A stretch of DNA of 64,000 nt from positions 2,604,001 through 2,668,000 of the forward strand of contig NZ_AP027728.1 of NCBI RefSeq assembly GCF_030296555.1, given 5' to 3'. Source of the stretch: Microbacterium suwonense (GTDB lineage: Bacteria; Actinomycetota; Actinomycetes; Actinomycetales; Microbacteriaceae). The notes beneath the pieces were generated by a model that was not told where the DNA came from, made no database searches, and saw only the letters and a program-made list of their open reading frames with translations. This document shows, piece by piece, positions 16,708 through 25,430 of the stretch. Position numbers and translations under genes: made by a program. Position 1 is the first letter of the stretch, and every line of letters starts with the position of its first letter.

Positions 16708-18107
16708 GTGTCCGTGACCCTCTCCGATGAACAGCAGACGCTGTTCCGTCTCATCGAGGACACCGACGAGCACGTGTTCATCACCGGGCGAGCCGGCACG
16801 GGCAAATCGACGCTGCTGCAGTACTTCGCCTGGAACACCGAGAAGCAGATCGCGATCTGCGCACCCACCGGCGTCGCCGCCCTGAACGTCGAGGGGCAGA
16901 CGATCCACTCGCTGTTCCGGCTGCCGATCGGCCTGATCGCCGAGAGCCAGATCGAGCAGTCCGATGCCACCCGCCGTGTGCTCAACGCCATCCAGACCCT
17001 CGTCATCGACGAGATCTCGATGGTCAATGCGGATCTGATGGATGCCATCGACCGATCGCTGCGTCAGGCCAGGGGCAAGCGCGGCATCCCCTTCGGCGGG
17101 GTGCAGGTCGTGATGTTCGGCGATCCGTATCAGCTCGCCCCGGTGCCGCCGCGCGGCGACGAGCTGCGCTACGTGCAGGATCACTACCGCTCGTTCTGGT
17201 TCTTCGACGCGAAGGTGTGGACCGGCGGGCTGCAGGGGCAGGGCGGGTCGAGCGGAGGGAGCGGCGACCAGCTGCTCGATCTGGGTGAGTACGGAACGCG
17301 CCTGCACGTGCACGAGCTGGTGCACATCCACCGCCAGTCCGACGACGGCTTCAAGGCGATGCTGAACGCCGTGCGCTACGGGCGGGTCACCGCCGACATC
17401 GCCGAGACGCTCAACACCCAGGGCGCCCGCACACCTCCCGAGCCCGAACCCGGCGAGGTGCCGATCATCACCCTCGCCACCCGGAACGACATCGTCAACA
17501 GCATCAACAGCCGCCATCTCGCAGCCCTGGCCGGGCGCGAGCAGATCGCGCGCGCCGAGGTGAGCGGCGACTTCGGGCGCGGCGAAGCGAACTACCCGGC
17601 CGATTCCGAGCTGAAGCTGAAGGTCGGCGCGCAGGTGATGTTCCTGCGCAACGACATCGCCATGCAGGGGAGCCGCCGCGCTGGGTGAACGGGTCGATCG
17701 GCACGGTGACCCGCATCCTCGGCGACACGGTGCGCGTGGAGGTCGACGGCGACGAGTTCGATGTGGAGCCTGCGGTGTGGGAACGGTTCCGGTACGCCTA
17801 CAACCCCGGCACCAAGACGCTCTCCCGCGAGGTGGTGGCCGAGTTCACTCAGTTCCCGCTGCGCCTGGCCTGGGCGGTGACGATCCACAAGTCGCAGGGC
17901 AAGACCTACGATCAGGCGATCATCGACCTGGGCTCGGGGGCCTTTGCGCCCGGTCAGACGTACGTGGCACTCAGCCGGCTGACGTCGCTGGACGGGCTGT
18001 ATCTGTCGCGGCCGCTGCGGCCGAGCGACATCCGGGTGGATGAGGACGTGCGCCGCTTCATGCGCGAGGCGTGGGAGGCCAGGCAGGCGCAGAAGATCGA
18101 GAGCTGA
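16708..18107 (+). CDS. Pif1/RecD-like AAA helicase, frameshifted
   Basis: This is a superfamily 1B helicase of Pif1 type, about 466 residues after repair. Walker A is GRAGTGKST (~28-36), Walker B is LVIDEISM (~100), then [13 protein letters not shown] (motif III). The C-terminal half has [19 protein letters not shown], motif V/VI-like, and [13 protein letters not shown], the UvrD-like end. It would unwind DNA, perhaps structured or RNA-paired sites. The frame breaks at the G4 run 17667-17670; one extra G gives [14 protein letters not shown] and joins both halves. The GTG start is chosen from the leaderless -10 at 16695; ATG 16687 is an alternative. Confidence 0.85.
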
Positions 18108-18187
18108 GCAGAAGACGGATGCCGAGAGGCGGGCTCCCAGCATCCGCGTTCTAGACTCGGAGAGTCCATCCCCGGGAGAGTCGATAC

Positions 18188-19472
18188 ATGCATCTTCGTT
18201 CGTCGCGCCGTCTGCGCGCTGCCCTCGTCGGCGCCGTGGGCCTGGCACTGGCACTCACCGCGTGCACGCCGGCCCCTCCGGAGTTCAGCTACACGCCGCC
18301 GGAGCAGGTCGACGCCAAGCTTCCGGACGACGTCACGGGCCAGCTGCAGGCGGCCGTCGAGCAGGCCATGGTCGCCACCGGATCGTCGGGCGCGATCGTC
18401 GGCGTGTGGGTGCCGTGGAGCGGCGAATGGGTCACCGGCCTGGGCACCCAGGCCCTCGGCGACGACACCAAGGTCACTAAGGACATGTCCTTCCGCGTGG
18501 CCGACGTGACCCGCATGATGACCTGCGATGTGCTGTACGGCATGGCCGATGACGGCAAGATCAAGCTCGACGCGCCCGTTCCGAAGTACGTCTCGGGAGT
18601 CGCCGACCTCAGCGACATCACCCTGCTCGATCTGTGCAACGGCACCAGCGGCATCGGCTCGTCCGAGAGCGCGGTGAAGCCCTACTGGCTGAACACGCCC
18701 GAGCGGGTGTGGGCGCCGCTGCAGCTGGCGAGCTTCGGCCTGGGGGCGCAGCGCAGTGCCGCGCATACCGCCTACCGCGATTCGGATGCCGGGTACCTGA
18801 TGCTGGGAATGGCCCTCGAGCGCGCCTCGGGGATGAGCGCCTCGCAGCTGATCAGCAAGTACGTCACCACGCCGCTCGAACTGGACTCCACTTCGCTGCC
18901 CTCGGATGCCGCAGCCGCGCCGCGCCCTCGCCGGCGCTGAAGGGCGCCTACCTGCCCTCGGGGAGGACGGCTACGACTGCACCGCGCCGATCGACATCAC
19001 CAAGAGCTCCGCGAGCATCGGGTTCACTGACTCGGGCGCCGTCTCGACGATCACCGACCTGGGCCGCTACGTGCAGGCCGAGGCCCGTCAGGCCCTGCGC
19101 GAGAAGGATGCGACGCCCGCGCGCTTCGGCGCGCCGCTGCCCTCCTCCGCCAAGGCACCAGCCTGGTATCAGGCGACCGGCGGTGCATTCCTGGTCGGAT
19201 CGATGATCGGCCAGTTCGGCTGGACCCCCGGCTACGCGACCGCCGCCTATTCCGATCCAGCGACCGGCTTCACCGTGGCCGTCACCCTGAACAACTCCAC
19301 GGCAGGCGGAAGCCCGGCAGCCTACTTGGCCTGGGAGCTCGCGGCGATCGCCTCGAAGTCGCCCGCCGCTGAGGGTCAGACCGCTCCCGACTTCGGTCTG
19401 CCCTTCACCGCCGAGCAGTACGGGCAGGCCATCGCCGACGGCGCGATCTGCCAGGCTCCGGCCGCGGAGTGA
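18188..19472 (+). CDS. beta-lactamase-fold lipoprotein lacking catalytic residues, two frameshifts
   Basis: This secreted lipoprotein (signal peptide with lipobox LTAC) of about 428 residues after repair has the serine beta-lactamase/DD-peptidase fold. Where active members have FRIGSVTK (SxxK), it reads FRVADVTR. The YSN motif region is DSDAGYLMLG, and the C-terminal HTG region reads QFGWTPGY. All three catalytic motifs are therefore changed, which suggests a non-enzymatic binding or scaffold role. The frame is lost twice, near 18913-18925 and in the G4 run 18960-18963; restoring one base at each gives PSPALKGAYLPSGEDGYDC. A TAGACT box at 18152-18157 precedes it with a ~30-base leader. Its stop overlaps the DMT gene. 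Confidence 0.75.
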
Positions 19473-20371
19473 CCGGCACCGGGGCATCCGTTCCCGGTGC
19501 GCTCGGCGCGCCCTCGGCTCGCGTTCTGGCGGTCGGGCTGGTGGCCACCGGACTGGTGTGCCAGGAGATCGGCGCCTCACTGGCGGTGCTGCTGTTCCCG
19601 CAGGTGGGGCCGCTCGGCATGGTGATGCTGCGCCTGGTCTTCTCGGCGCTGATCCTGCTGCTGATCGCCCGCCCGGCATGGCGAGGGCATTCCGCCCGCG
19701 CGTGGCGCTCGGCCCTCCTGCTCGGCGGCGTGCTGGCCCTGATGAACGGGCTGTTCTATCTGGCGCTGAGTGAGCTGCCGCTGGGCGTCACCGTCACGAT
19801 CGAGGTGCTGGGTCCGCTCACGCTCGCCGTCATCGTCGCGCAAACGCGAACGGCGTGGCTGTGGACCCTCGTCGCACTCGCGGGCATCCTGGCGCTGGGT
19901 GGCGGTGGCTGGGATCGGCTCACTCTGCCGGGTGTGCTGTTCGCGCTCGGCGCCGCGGCCAGCTGGGCGGGATACATCCTCGCCTCGGCGCGGGTGGGCC
20001 GCGATTTCGTCAAGCTCGACGGCCTGGCGCTGGCGATGGCGTTCGGGGCGCTGCTGTCGCTGCCGTTCGGCATCGCGGATGCCGGACCCGCTCTGCTGCG
20101 CATCGATCTGATCGCGCTGGGGGCGGCTGTCGCCGTGCTCAGCTCGACCATCCCCTATGCGCTCGAGCTGAGCGCGTTGCGGCGCCTGACCCCCGCCGTG
20201 TTCGGTGTGCTGATGAGCCTGGGGCCGGCCACCGCGAGTGCCGCCGGATTCGTGCTGCTCGGCCAGCACCTCTCGGCACTGGAGCTCACCGGGATCGCCC
20301 TGGTGATCGTCGCCAGCGCCGGCGCGGTGTGGGCGGGCCGGACCCGTCCCGCACTCGAGCCCACAGTGTGA
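19469..20371 (+). CDS. DMT (EamA/RhtA-like) exporter
   Basis: This is a 300-residue membrane protein with about ten helices in two EamA repeats. The first repeat includes LPLGVTVTIEVLGPLTLAVI, and the second AAVAVLSSTIPYALELSALRRLTP, the motif of RhtA-like amino acid or metabolite exporters. The GTG start overlaps the stop of the preceding lipoprotein, so they are co-transcribed. The substrate is not shown. Confidence 0.82.
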   Translation: MTGTGASVPGALGAPSARVLAVGLVATGLVCQEIGASLAVLLFPQVGPLGMVMLRLVFSALILLLIARPAWRGHSARAWRSALLLGGVLALMNGLFYLALSELPLGVTVTIEVLGPLTLAVIVAQTRTAWLWTLVALAGILALGGGGWDRLTLPGVLFALGAAASWAGYILASARVGRDFVKLDGLALAMAFGALLSLPFGIADAGPALLRIDLIALGAAVAVLSSTIPYALELSALRRLTPAVFGVLMSLGPATASAAGFVLLGQHLSALELTGIALVIVASAGAVWAGRTRPALEPTV

Positions 20372-20393
20372 GATCGCGTGAAAAGATGGAGGC

Positions 20394-21008
20394 GTGCGTC
20401 CCTCCCGTAAGATCCCGCTGCTGCGCGGGTTCGTCGGTGCCACGGTCGCGACGTTCGTCGCCCTGGCCTCGCACGTCTGGACCGGTGGCGCCATGCCCGG
20501 GATGCTGGGCATTGCCGTGCCGTGGCTGTTGTCGCTGACCGTGTGCACGCTGCTGGCGGGGCGGCGTCTCTCGCTGTTGCGGCTGAGCGTGTCGGTTCTG
20601 CTCTCGCAGCTGCTGTTCCACGCGCTGTTCGTGCTGGGCAGCATCACGCCGACAGGTGTCCTGACCCCGCACGTGCACGGCCTCGCGGGCGGCTTCGGCC
20701 CGGGTGGCTTCGAGCCGGGCGCCCTCGGCCCGGGCACGGCGGTGCTCGTGCCGCAGGGTGCCGGCATGTGGTTCGGGCATCTCGCGGCAGGAGTGCTGAC
20801 GATCGTGCTCCTGCATCGCGGCGAGCTGATCGTGCGCGCGCTGCTGGCCGCAGCATCCGCTGTCTCCGCGTGGCTGCGTCGGATCCTGCTCGTTCCGACG
20901 CGAGCCCAGCGGCCCGCATCCCGCCGGTGGACAGTGCTCGTCGCCCCGATCATCCGCAGAGCGCGCCTCGATGCGATGCGGCGCAGGGGGCCTCCCCGTC
21001 TGGTCTGA
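20394..21008 (+). CDS. unrecognised His-containing membrane protein beside copC
   Basis: I cannot name a family for this 204-residue protein. It has four or five hydrophobic segments (GFVGATVATFVALASHVW, WLLSLTVCTLLAG, LLFHALFVLG, MWFGHLAAGVLTIVLLH). Several His residues sit at or near membrane faces: SHVW, FHAL, PHVHG, FGHL and LLHRG. It ends in a basic tail. The GTG lies six bases after AAAGAT. Because it directly precedes copC, and His residues at membrane faces suit metal handling, a copper-related role is a reasonable guess only. A GC-rich hairpin separates the two genes. Confidence 0.6.
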   Translation: MRPSRKIPLLRGFVGATVATFVALASHVWTGGAMPGMLGIAVPWLLSLTVCTLLAGRRLSLLRLSVSVLLSQLLFHALFVLGSITPTGVLTPHVHGLAGGFGPGGFEPGALGPGTAVLVPQGAGMWFGHLAAGVLTIVLLHRGELIVRALLAAASAVSAWLRRILLVPTRAQRPASRRWTVLVAPIIRRARLDAMRRRGPPRLV

Positions 21009-21043
21009 CTCCGGGCTCGACCGCCGCACTCGATGCGGCATCC

Positions 21044-21061
21044 GGGGTGCGTTCGCACCCC
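21044..21061 (+). terminator. short strong hairpin before copC
   Basis: GGGGTGCG (21044-21051) and CGCACCCC (21054-21061) form a perfect 8-bp stem. It lies 36 bases after the upstream stop and 54 before the copC ATG. It could be a weak terminator or a leader hairpin of copC. Confidence 0.45.
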
Positions 21062-21114
21062 TGCAGACTCACAGACACCTGCCGCTCTGCGGCATCCGAA
21101 TCGAGGTATTTCCC

Positions 21115-21729
21115 ATGTTCCGAATCCGCACCGCACTGGCGGGCACGGCCGTGGCGGTCATCGCACTGCTCGCCGTCGCCGCCCCAGCATCCGCTCACGA
21201 CCAGATCATCACCAGTTCGCCGGCCGCCGACGAGCAGCTGACGAGCATCCCCGAACAGGTCGTGCTCACCTTCTCGGGCAACCTGTTGTCGCTGGCCGAC
21301 AACAGCGGCACGGCCATGACCGTCGTCGATGAGAACGGCCAGGACTGGGTCGCCGGCGAGCCCGTGGTCTCGGCCGACACCGTCACCACGCCGCTGAAGC
21401 CCGGCATGCCGAACGGGGCATACGTCGTCACCTGGAAGGTCGTTTCCAGCGACGGGCACCCCACCTCCGGCGAGTACTCGTTCTCGCTGGATGCGGAGGA
21501 GTCCGCACCCGCGCCGACGGAGAGCACGGCGTCGACGGACAGCACGGCGTCGACGGAGAGCACGGCGCCGGTGGAGAGCACGGCGCCGGTGGCGCCCGTT
21601 GCGACGCAGACCCCGACCTCGACGGCGCCGGACTCCACGCCGTGGCCGTTGGTGATCGCCCCCGTCGTGGTGCTGCTGATCGCGGTCATCGTCATCATCG
21701 TGATCGCCGCACGCAGGCGCCGCCGCTGA
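21115..21729 (+). CDS. copC: copper-binding CopC-domain protein
   Basis: This 204-residue secreted protein has a signal peptide ending APASA at residue 27, so the mature chain begins with His, the first Cu(II) ligand of CopC. The cupredoxin-like domain (~28-125) carries SSDGHPTSGEYSF, which supplies the Asp and His of the same site. A Ser/Thr/Pro linker follows with repeats such as STASTDSTASTEST, then one membrane helix and a basic end (ARRRRR). It is tethered to the outer membrane face with the domain outside. It would bind Cu(II) and could pass it to the CopD/CtaG protein. Confidence 0.9.
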   Translation: MFRIRTALAGTAVAVIALLAVAAPASAHDQIITSSPAADEQLTSIPEQVVLTFSGNLLSLADNSGTAMTVVDENGQDWVAGEPVVSADTVTTPLKPGMPNGAYVVTWKVVSSDGHPTSGEYSFSLDAEESAPAPTESTASTDSTASTESTAPVESTAPVAPVATQTPTSTAPDSTPWPLVIAPVVVLLIAVIVIIVIAARRRRR

Positions 21730-21796
21730 GTCGCGCCGCAGCCGCCGCGCCATGAGTCGATGACGCCCATGACGCCATGTTGCTCATGACTCCACG

Positions 21797-21885
21797 TTCG
21801 CGGGTCCCGAATGGTCGCCTCGGGAGAGGTGAGGCGACCATTCAGGGCCCGCGAACCGCGATGAGGCGACCAGCTGGGGCCCGCG
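21797..21885. repeat. 25-bp stem repeat with an extra half copy
   Basis: The arm 21797-21821 (from TTCGCGGGTCCCGAATGG) pairs with 21831-21855 with two mismatches, both G-U compatible in RNA, and a nine-base loop. A second copy of the right arm, from GAGGCGACCAGCTGGGGC, follows at about 21862-21885. The element lies between copC and the convergent formylglycine enzyme, so it may also end transcription. It looks like a REP-type repeat. Confidence 0.75.
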
Positions 21886-21904
21886 AACTGCGAGAGGGTC
21901 TGCG

Positions 21905-22888
21905 TCAGACGGCGGCGACCGTGCGGAACCCGGCGTTGCTCATCGACGAATCCGGGGTGTTCTGCGAGCGCGCTGAGTTGCGGTAGCGGTTGCAGTACGA
22001 GATGTGGCAGAGGAAGCTGCCGCCGCGCATGACCCGGGCGCTGCCGGATGCCGGGCCCGGCGGATCCGCGACCGCGCTGCGGGCGTAATAGCGCGGGTCG
22101 TACCAGTCCGCGCACCACTCCCAGACGTTGCCGACGGTCTGCCACAGCCCGTAGCCGTTGGGCTGGAAGGTTCGCACCGGTGCGGTGGTGAGGAACCCGT
22201 CTTCCAGGGTGTTGACCCGGGGGAAGCTGCCCTGCCAGATGTTCACCCGCCAGCCGCCGTCCGAGACCTCTTCATCCCCCCACGGGTACTTTCGGGAATC
22301 CAGCCCGCCGCGGGAGGCGTACTCCCACTGCGCCTCAGTGGGCAGCATCCGTCCCGCCCACGCGCAGTAGGCGAGGGCGTCGTTGTGGCTGACGTGCACG
22401 ACCGGGTGGTCGCCGAGGTCGTCGATCGACGATCCTGCACCGCCCGGATGCCGCCAGTCGGCGCCCTTCACCCCCAGCCACCAAGGCGTCTGGGCGGCCT
22501 GGCCCATGATGTCGGACTCCGGGGCGGTGAGGGCGAGGTGGAACACCGCCGAGAAGCCGAACGTCTCGGCCTCGGTGCGGTACCCCGTCGCGTCGACGAA
22601 TGCGGCGAATGCGTCGTTGGTCACCGTGGTCGTGTCGATCTCGAATGCCGACATGCGCACCGCGTGCACGGGTGTCTCACCGTCGCCGCGGTTCTCGTCA
22701 CCGGACGAGTCGCCCATCAGGAAGGTTCCGGCCGGGATCTGCGCCTGCGGGATCGGATGGCTGCCGGACGCCGCCGGGGTGGAGGCACGGGGAGGAACGC
22801 TCAGCGAGAAGGTCTGACGCTGCGGCGCGCCGCACGTGCAGGAGGGCCCGCAATCGCCTGCGCTCTGAGATTCGCTGTCATCGGTCAT
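21905..22888 (-). CDS. formylglycine-generating enzyme (sulfatase activator)
   Basis: This ~327-residue enzyme oxidises a Cys of sulfatases to formylglycine, using copper and oxygen. The SUMF1 domain starts with IPAGTFLMGD (~55). It contains HPVVHVSHNDALAYCAWAG, LPTEAQWEYASRGG, YPWGD and NVWEWCADWY. Near the C-terminus RGGSFLCHISYCNRYR (active-site Cys near 294 and 299) and SARSQNTPDSSMSNAGFR are the hallmarks of true FGE rather than EgtB. The N-terminus is Cys-rich (CGPSCTCG). The ATG at 22888 is preferred; one at 22897 is possible. No sulfatase gene lies in the window. It is separated from copC by a hairpin repeat. Confidence 0.9.
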   Translation of the reverse strand: MTDDSESQSAGDCGPSCTCGAPQRQTFSLSVPPRASTPAASGSHPIPQAQIPAGTFLMGDSSGDENRGDGETPVHAVRMSAFEIDTTTVTNDAFAAFVDATGYRTEAETFGFSAVFHLALTAPESDIMGQAAQTPWWLGVKGADWRHPGGAGSSIDDLGDHPVVHVSHNDALAYCAWAGRMLPTEAQWEYASRGGLDSRKYPWGDEEVSDGGWRVNIWQGSFPRVNTLEDGFLTTAPVRTFQPNGYGLWQTVGNVWEWCADWYDPRYYARSAVADPPGPASGSARVMRGGSFLCHISYCNRYRNSARSQNTPDSSMSNAGFRTVAAV

Positions 22889-22955
22889 CAGCTCCATTCT
22901 CACCCACGGTGCGCATCGTTCGGCCGACCGAGGGGACACCCCGCACAATGGGGAC

Positions 22956-24143
22956 ATGAGCATTGCAGAAGCGGCCGTGGCCGGGCATCCGTTCGACGCG
23001 ATCACCGAGAGCGACCTGCGCAGCGCGGGAAGCCTGAAGTGGACGATGTTCCCCGAGACGATCGGCGCGTTCGTCGCCGAGATGGACTTCGGTGTCGCCC
23101 CGGCGATCTCGCAGGCCATCGGCGCCGCGGTGGGCGCCGGGTTCACCGGCTACCTGCCCTCCTCACTCGCCGACGAGCTGTGCACCGCGAGCGCGCGCTG
23201 GTACGCCGAGCACTACGGATGGGGCGTCGCAGCATCCGACGTGCGCCTTGTGCCCGACGTGATCGCGGCGTACGAGTTCGCGATCACGACGTACACGGCC
23301 CCAGGGGCGGCCGTGATCGTGCCGACACCCGCGTACATGCCGTTCCTCAGTGTGCCGCTGCGGCACGGCCGGCGGGTCATCGAGGTGCCCAGCCGCGAGG
23401 TCGACGGGCGTTGGGTGATGGACCTCGATGCCGTCGCCGCGGCCTTCGCGGACGGTGGCGAGCTGCTGGTGCTGTGCAACCCGCACAACCCGCTCGGCAC
23501 GGTCGCGACCCGGGACGAGCTGCATCGGATCGCCGAGGTGGTGACGGATGCTGGTGGGCGGGTGTTCTCCGATGAGATCCACGCGCCGCTCGTCTACGCA
23601 CCGGCGACGCACATCCCGTACGCCTCGGTGTCGGATGCTGCGGACGCGCACACCTTGACCGCCACCTCCGCGTCGAAGGCGTGGAATCTCGCCGGCTTCA
23701 AATGCGCGCAGCTGATCTTCTCGAACGACGAGACCCGCGACGCCTGGAAGGCGAATGACGGATGGGTCGGCCACGGCACGGCGACCATCGGCGTGGTCGC
23801 CCAGCTCGCCGCGTACACCGGCGGAGGCGGTTGGCTGGCCGAGGTGGTGGAGTATCTCGACGGCAATCGGCGGATGCTGGCCCAGCTGGTCGCCGAGCAC
23901 CTGCCGGGTGTGCGGGTGACGGTGCCGGAGGGCACCTACATCGCCCTGCTCGACTTCCGCTCGACCGGGTTGACCGGTGACCTCGGGGCCTGGTTCCGCG
24001 AGCATGCGAAGGTGGCGATGACCGACGGTGCGCAGTGCGGACAGGCGGCGATCGGCTTCACCCGCTTCGTCTTCGCGACCCCGCGTCCTCTCCTGCGCGA
24101 AGCCGTGCTGCGCATCGCCCGGGCCCTCCGGGAAGATCTCTGA
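22956..24143 (+). CDS. MalY/PatB-type PLP-dependent C-S lyase
   Basis: This 395-residue class I/II aminotransferase-fold enzyme is of MalY/PatB type, cleaving cystathionine-like C-S bonds with PLP. Conserved regions are WVAEMDF-like FVAEMDFG, NPHNPLGT (substrate/PLP contact), VFSDEIHAPLVY (the Asp that pairs with PLP nitrogen) and TSASKAWNLAG (the Schiff-base Lys). The ATG lies six bases after CACAAT, a leaderless layout. It diverges from the formylglycine enzyme. A neighbouring YeiH-type exporter suggests sulfur metabolism, but the two genes are convergent and not one operon. Confidence 0.88.
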   Translation: MSIAEAAVAGHPFDAITESDLRSAGSLKWTMFPETIGAFVAEMDFGVAPAISQAIGAAVGAGFTGYLPSSLADELCTASARWYAEHYGWGVAASDVRLVPDVIAAYEFAITTYTAPGAAVIVPTPAYMPFLSVPLRHGRRVIEVPSREVDGRWVMDLDAVAAAFADGGELLVLCNPHNPLGTVATRDELHRIAEVVTDAGGRVFSDEIHAPLVYAPATHIPYASVSDAADAHTLTATSASKAWNLAGFKCAQLIFSNDETRDAWKANDGWVGHGTATIGVVAQLAAYTGGGGWLAEVVEYLDGNRRMLAQLVAEHLPGVRVTVPEGTYIALLDFRSTGLTGDLGAWFREHAKVAMTDGAQCGQAAIGFTRFVFATPRPLLREAVLRIARALREDL

Positions 24144-24269
24144 CTGCTTCTTCATCCCCCGCTTCAGGTGGCGCAGTTTGCCGCCTCGGGCGCGCATGAT
24201 GCAGCGATTCGTGACACGCGAATCACTTGTGGGTTCGCGGGAGATGCGGCGGGCCCGGGGATGGCAGAG

Positions 24270-25349
24270 CTACCCGCGCAGGGCGGCGGTTCCGGCGATC
24301 GTGAGCAGCGCCGTGACCGTCACGAGCACCCACAGCATCCCGCCGAGGGCGAGTGGCCGCCAGCCGGCGCGACGCAGCGCGGGGATGTCGGTGGACAGCC
24401 CGATGCCGGCCAGTGCCATCGCGATCAGGAACACGCTGGCCTGCACGAGCACCTCGCGCGGGGCGTCCGGGATGATGCCCGTGGAGTTCACGATCGCGAC
24501 GATCAGGAAGCCGATCAGGAACCACGGCACGAGCTTGGCGATCCGGCGGCCGGTGAGCGGCTGCGCGGCGCTGTCTGCCCGGGCACTGCGCCGTGCTTCC
24601 ATCACCGACAGGCCGATGCTGATCGGGATGATCATCAACGTGCGCACGAGCTTGACGACCACCGCGTAGCCGAGCGCCAGGGTGCTGAACACCCCGGCGG
24701 CGGCGACCACCGAACTCGTGTCGTTCACTGCCGTTCCAGCGAACAGCCCGAAGGTGTGCGGATCCAGGTTCAGTGCATGGCCGATGAGCGGGAAGAGCAC
24801 CACGGCCAGGATGTTGAAGAGGAAGATCGTCGAGACGGCATAGGCGATCTCTGCGCTCGCCGCGCCGATCACGGGCGAGACGGCGGCGATGGCGGAGGCC
24901 CCGCAGATGCCGGTGCCCACGCCGATCAGGGTGGTCAGGCGCCGCTCGGTGCGCAGCATCCGTCCCAGCAGCCACGCGCCGACCAGGCAGACCACGAGCG
25001 TCGTGAGCATGATCGGCAGCGACTCCAGGCCGACCTGCGCGATCGCGCCGATCGACAGCTGTACACCCAGCAGCACGACGGCGAGCTGCAGCAGGAACTT
25101 GCCGGAGTAGGCGATGCCGGGCTGGATGCGGGCATCCGCCTTCTCGTGCCCGGCCATCAGCCGGGGTCGTACGAGCGACAGCAGCACCCCGATGACGATC
25201 GCCGGCACGGCCGATCCGAGCACCGGGACGATCGCGCCGATGCCGGTGGCGACGAGGGCGATGGCGGCTGTGATCAGCACGCCGGGAAGCACGTCGGCGC
25301 CGCGGGTGAGGAGACGGGGCGGGAGGGTCTGCACGGGGGAGAGCTGCAC
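24270..25349 (-). CDS. YeiH-family putative sulfate/sulfite exporter
   Basis: This ~359-residue protein with about ten membrane helices belongs to the YeiH/UPF0324 family. Typical regions are YSGKFLLQLAVVLLGVQLS, GVGTGICGASAIAAVSPVI, FAGTAVNDTSSVVAA and GIGLSTDIPALRRAGWRPL. The start is taken as the GTG at 25349 (VQLSPVQTL), although it is not supported by a clear site. It is divergent from a LysR regulator that likely controls it. Family members are linked to export of sulfite or taurine-derived sulfur; direct evidence is limited. Confidence 0.82.
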   Translation of the reverse strand: MQLSPVQTLPPRLLTRGADVLPGVLITAAIALVATGIGAIVPVLGSAVPAIVIGVLLSLVRPRLMAGHEKADARIQPGIAYSGKFLLQLAVVLLGVQLSIGAIAQVGLESLPIMLTTLVVCLVGAWLLGRMLRTERRLTTLIGVGTGICGASAIAAVSPVIGAASAEIAYAVSTIFLFNILAVVLFPLIGHALNLDPHTFGLFAGTAVNDTSSVVAAAGVFSTLALGYAVVVKLVRTLMIIPISIGLSVMEARRSARADSAAQPLTGRRIAKLVPWFLIGFLIVAIVNSTGIIPDAPREVLVQASVFLIAMALAGIGLSTDIPALRRAGWRPLALGGMLWVLVTVTALLTIAGTAALRG

Positions 25350-25430
25350 CTCACCAGCCTGCCTGTCTCCTGGTCCCCGCGGTATCGGGATAATGTCGAT
25401 AGGGGTACAGGATCGGATTGTAGGTGTGGA

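Noticed and set aside
18188..19472. An antibiotic-resistance beta-lactamase
   Set aside because: SxxK, YxN and HxG motifs are all absent, so hydrolysis is not supported.
24144..24269. Terminator between malY and yeiH
   Set aside because: GATTCG/CGAATC at 24206-24224 is only a 6-bp stem with no T run; too weak to call.
24168..25430. A 420-residue N-terminal extension of the LysR gene
   Set aside because: It is antisense to the YeiH exporter, is His/Asp/Arg-rich nonsense, and the LysR fold starts at 25431.
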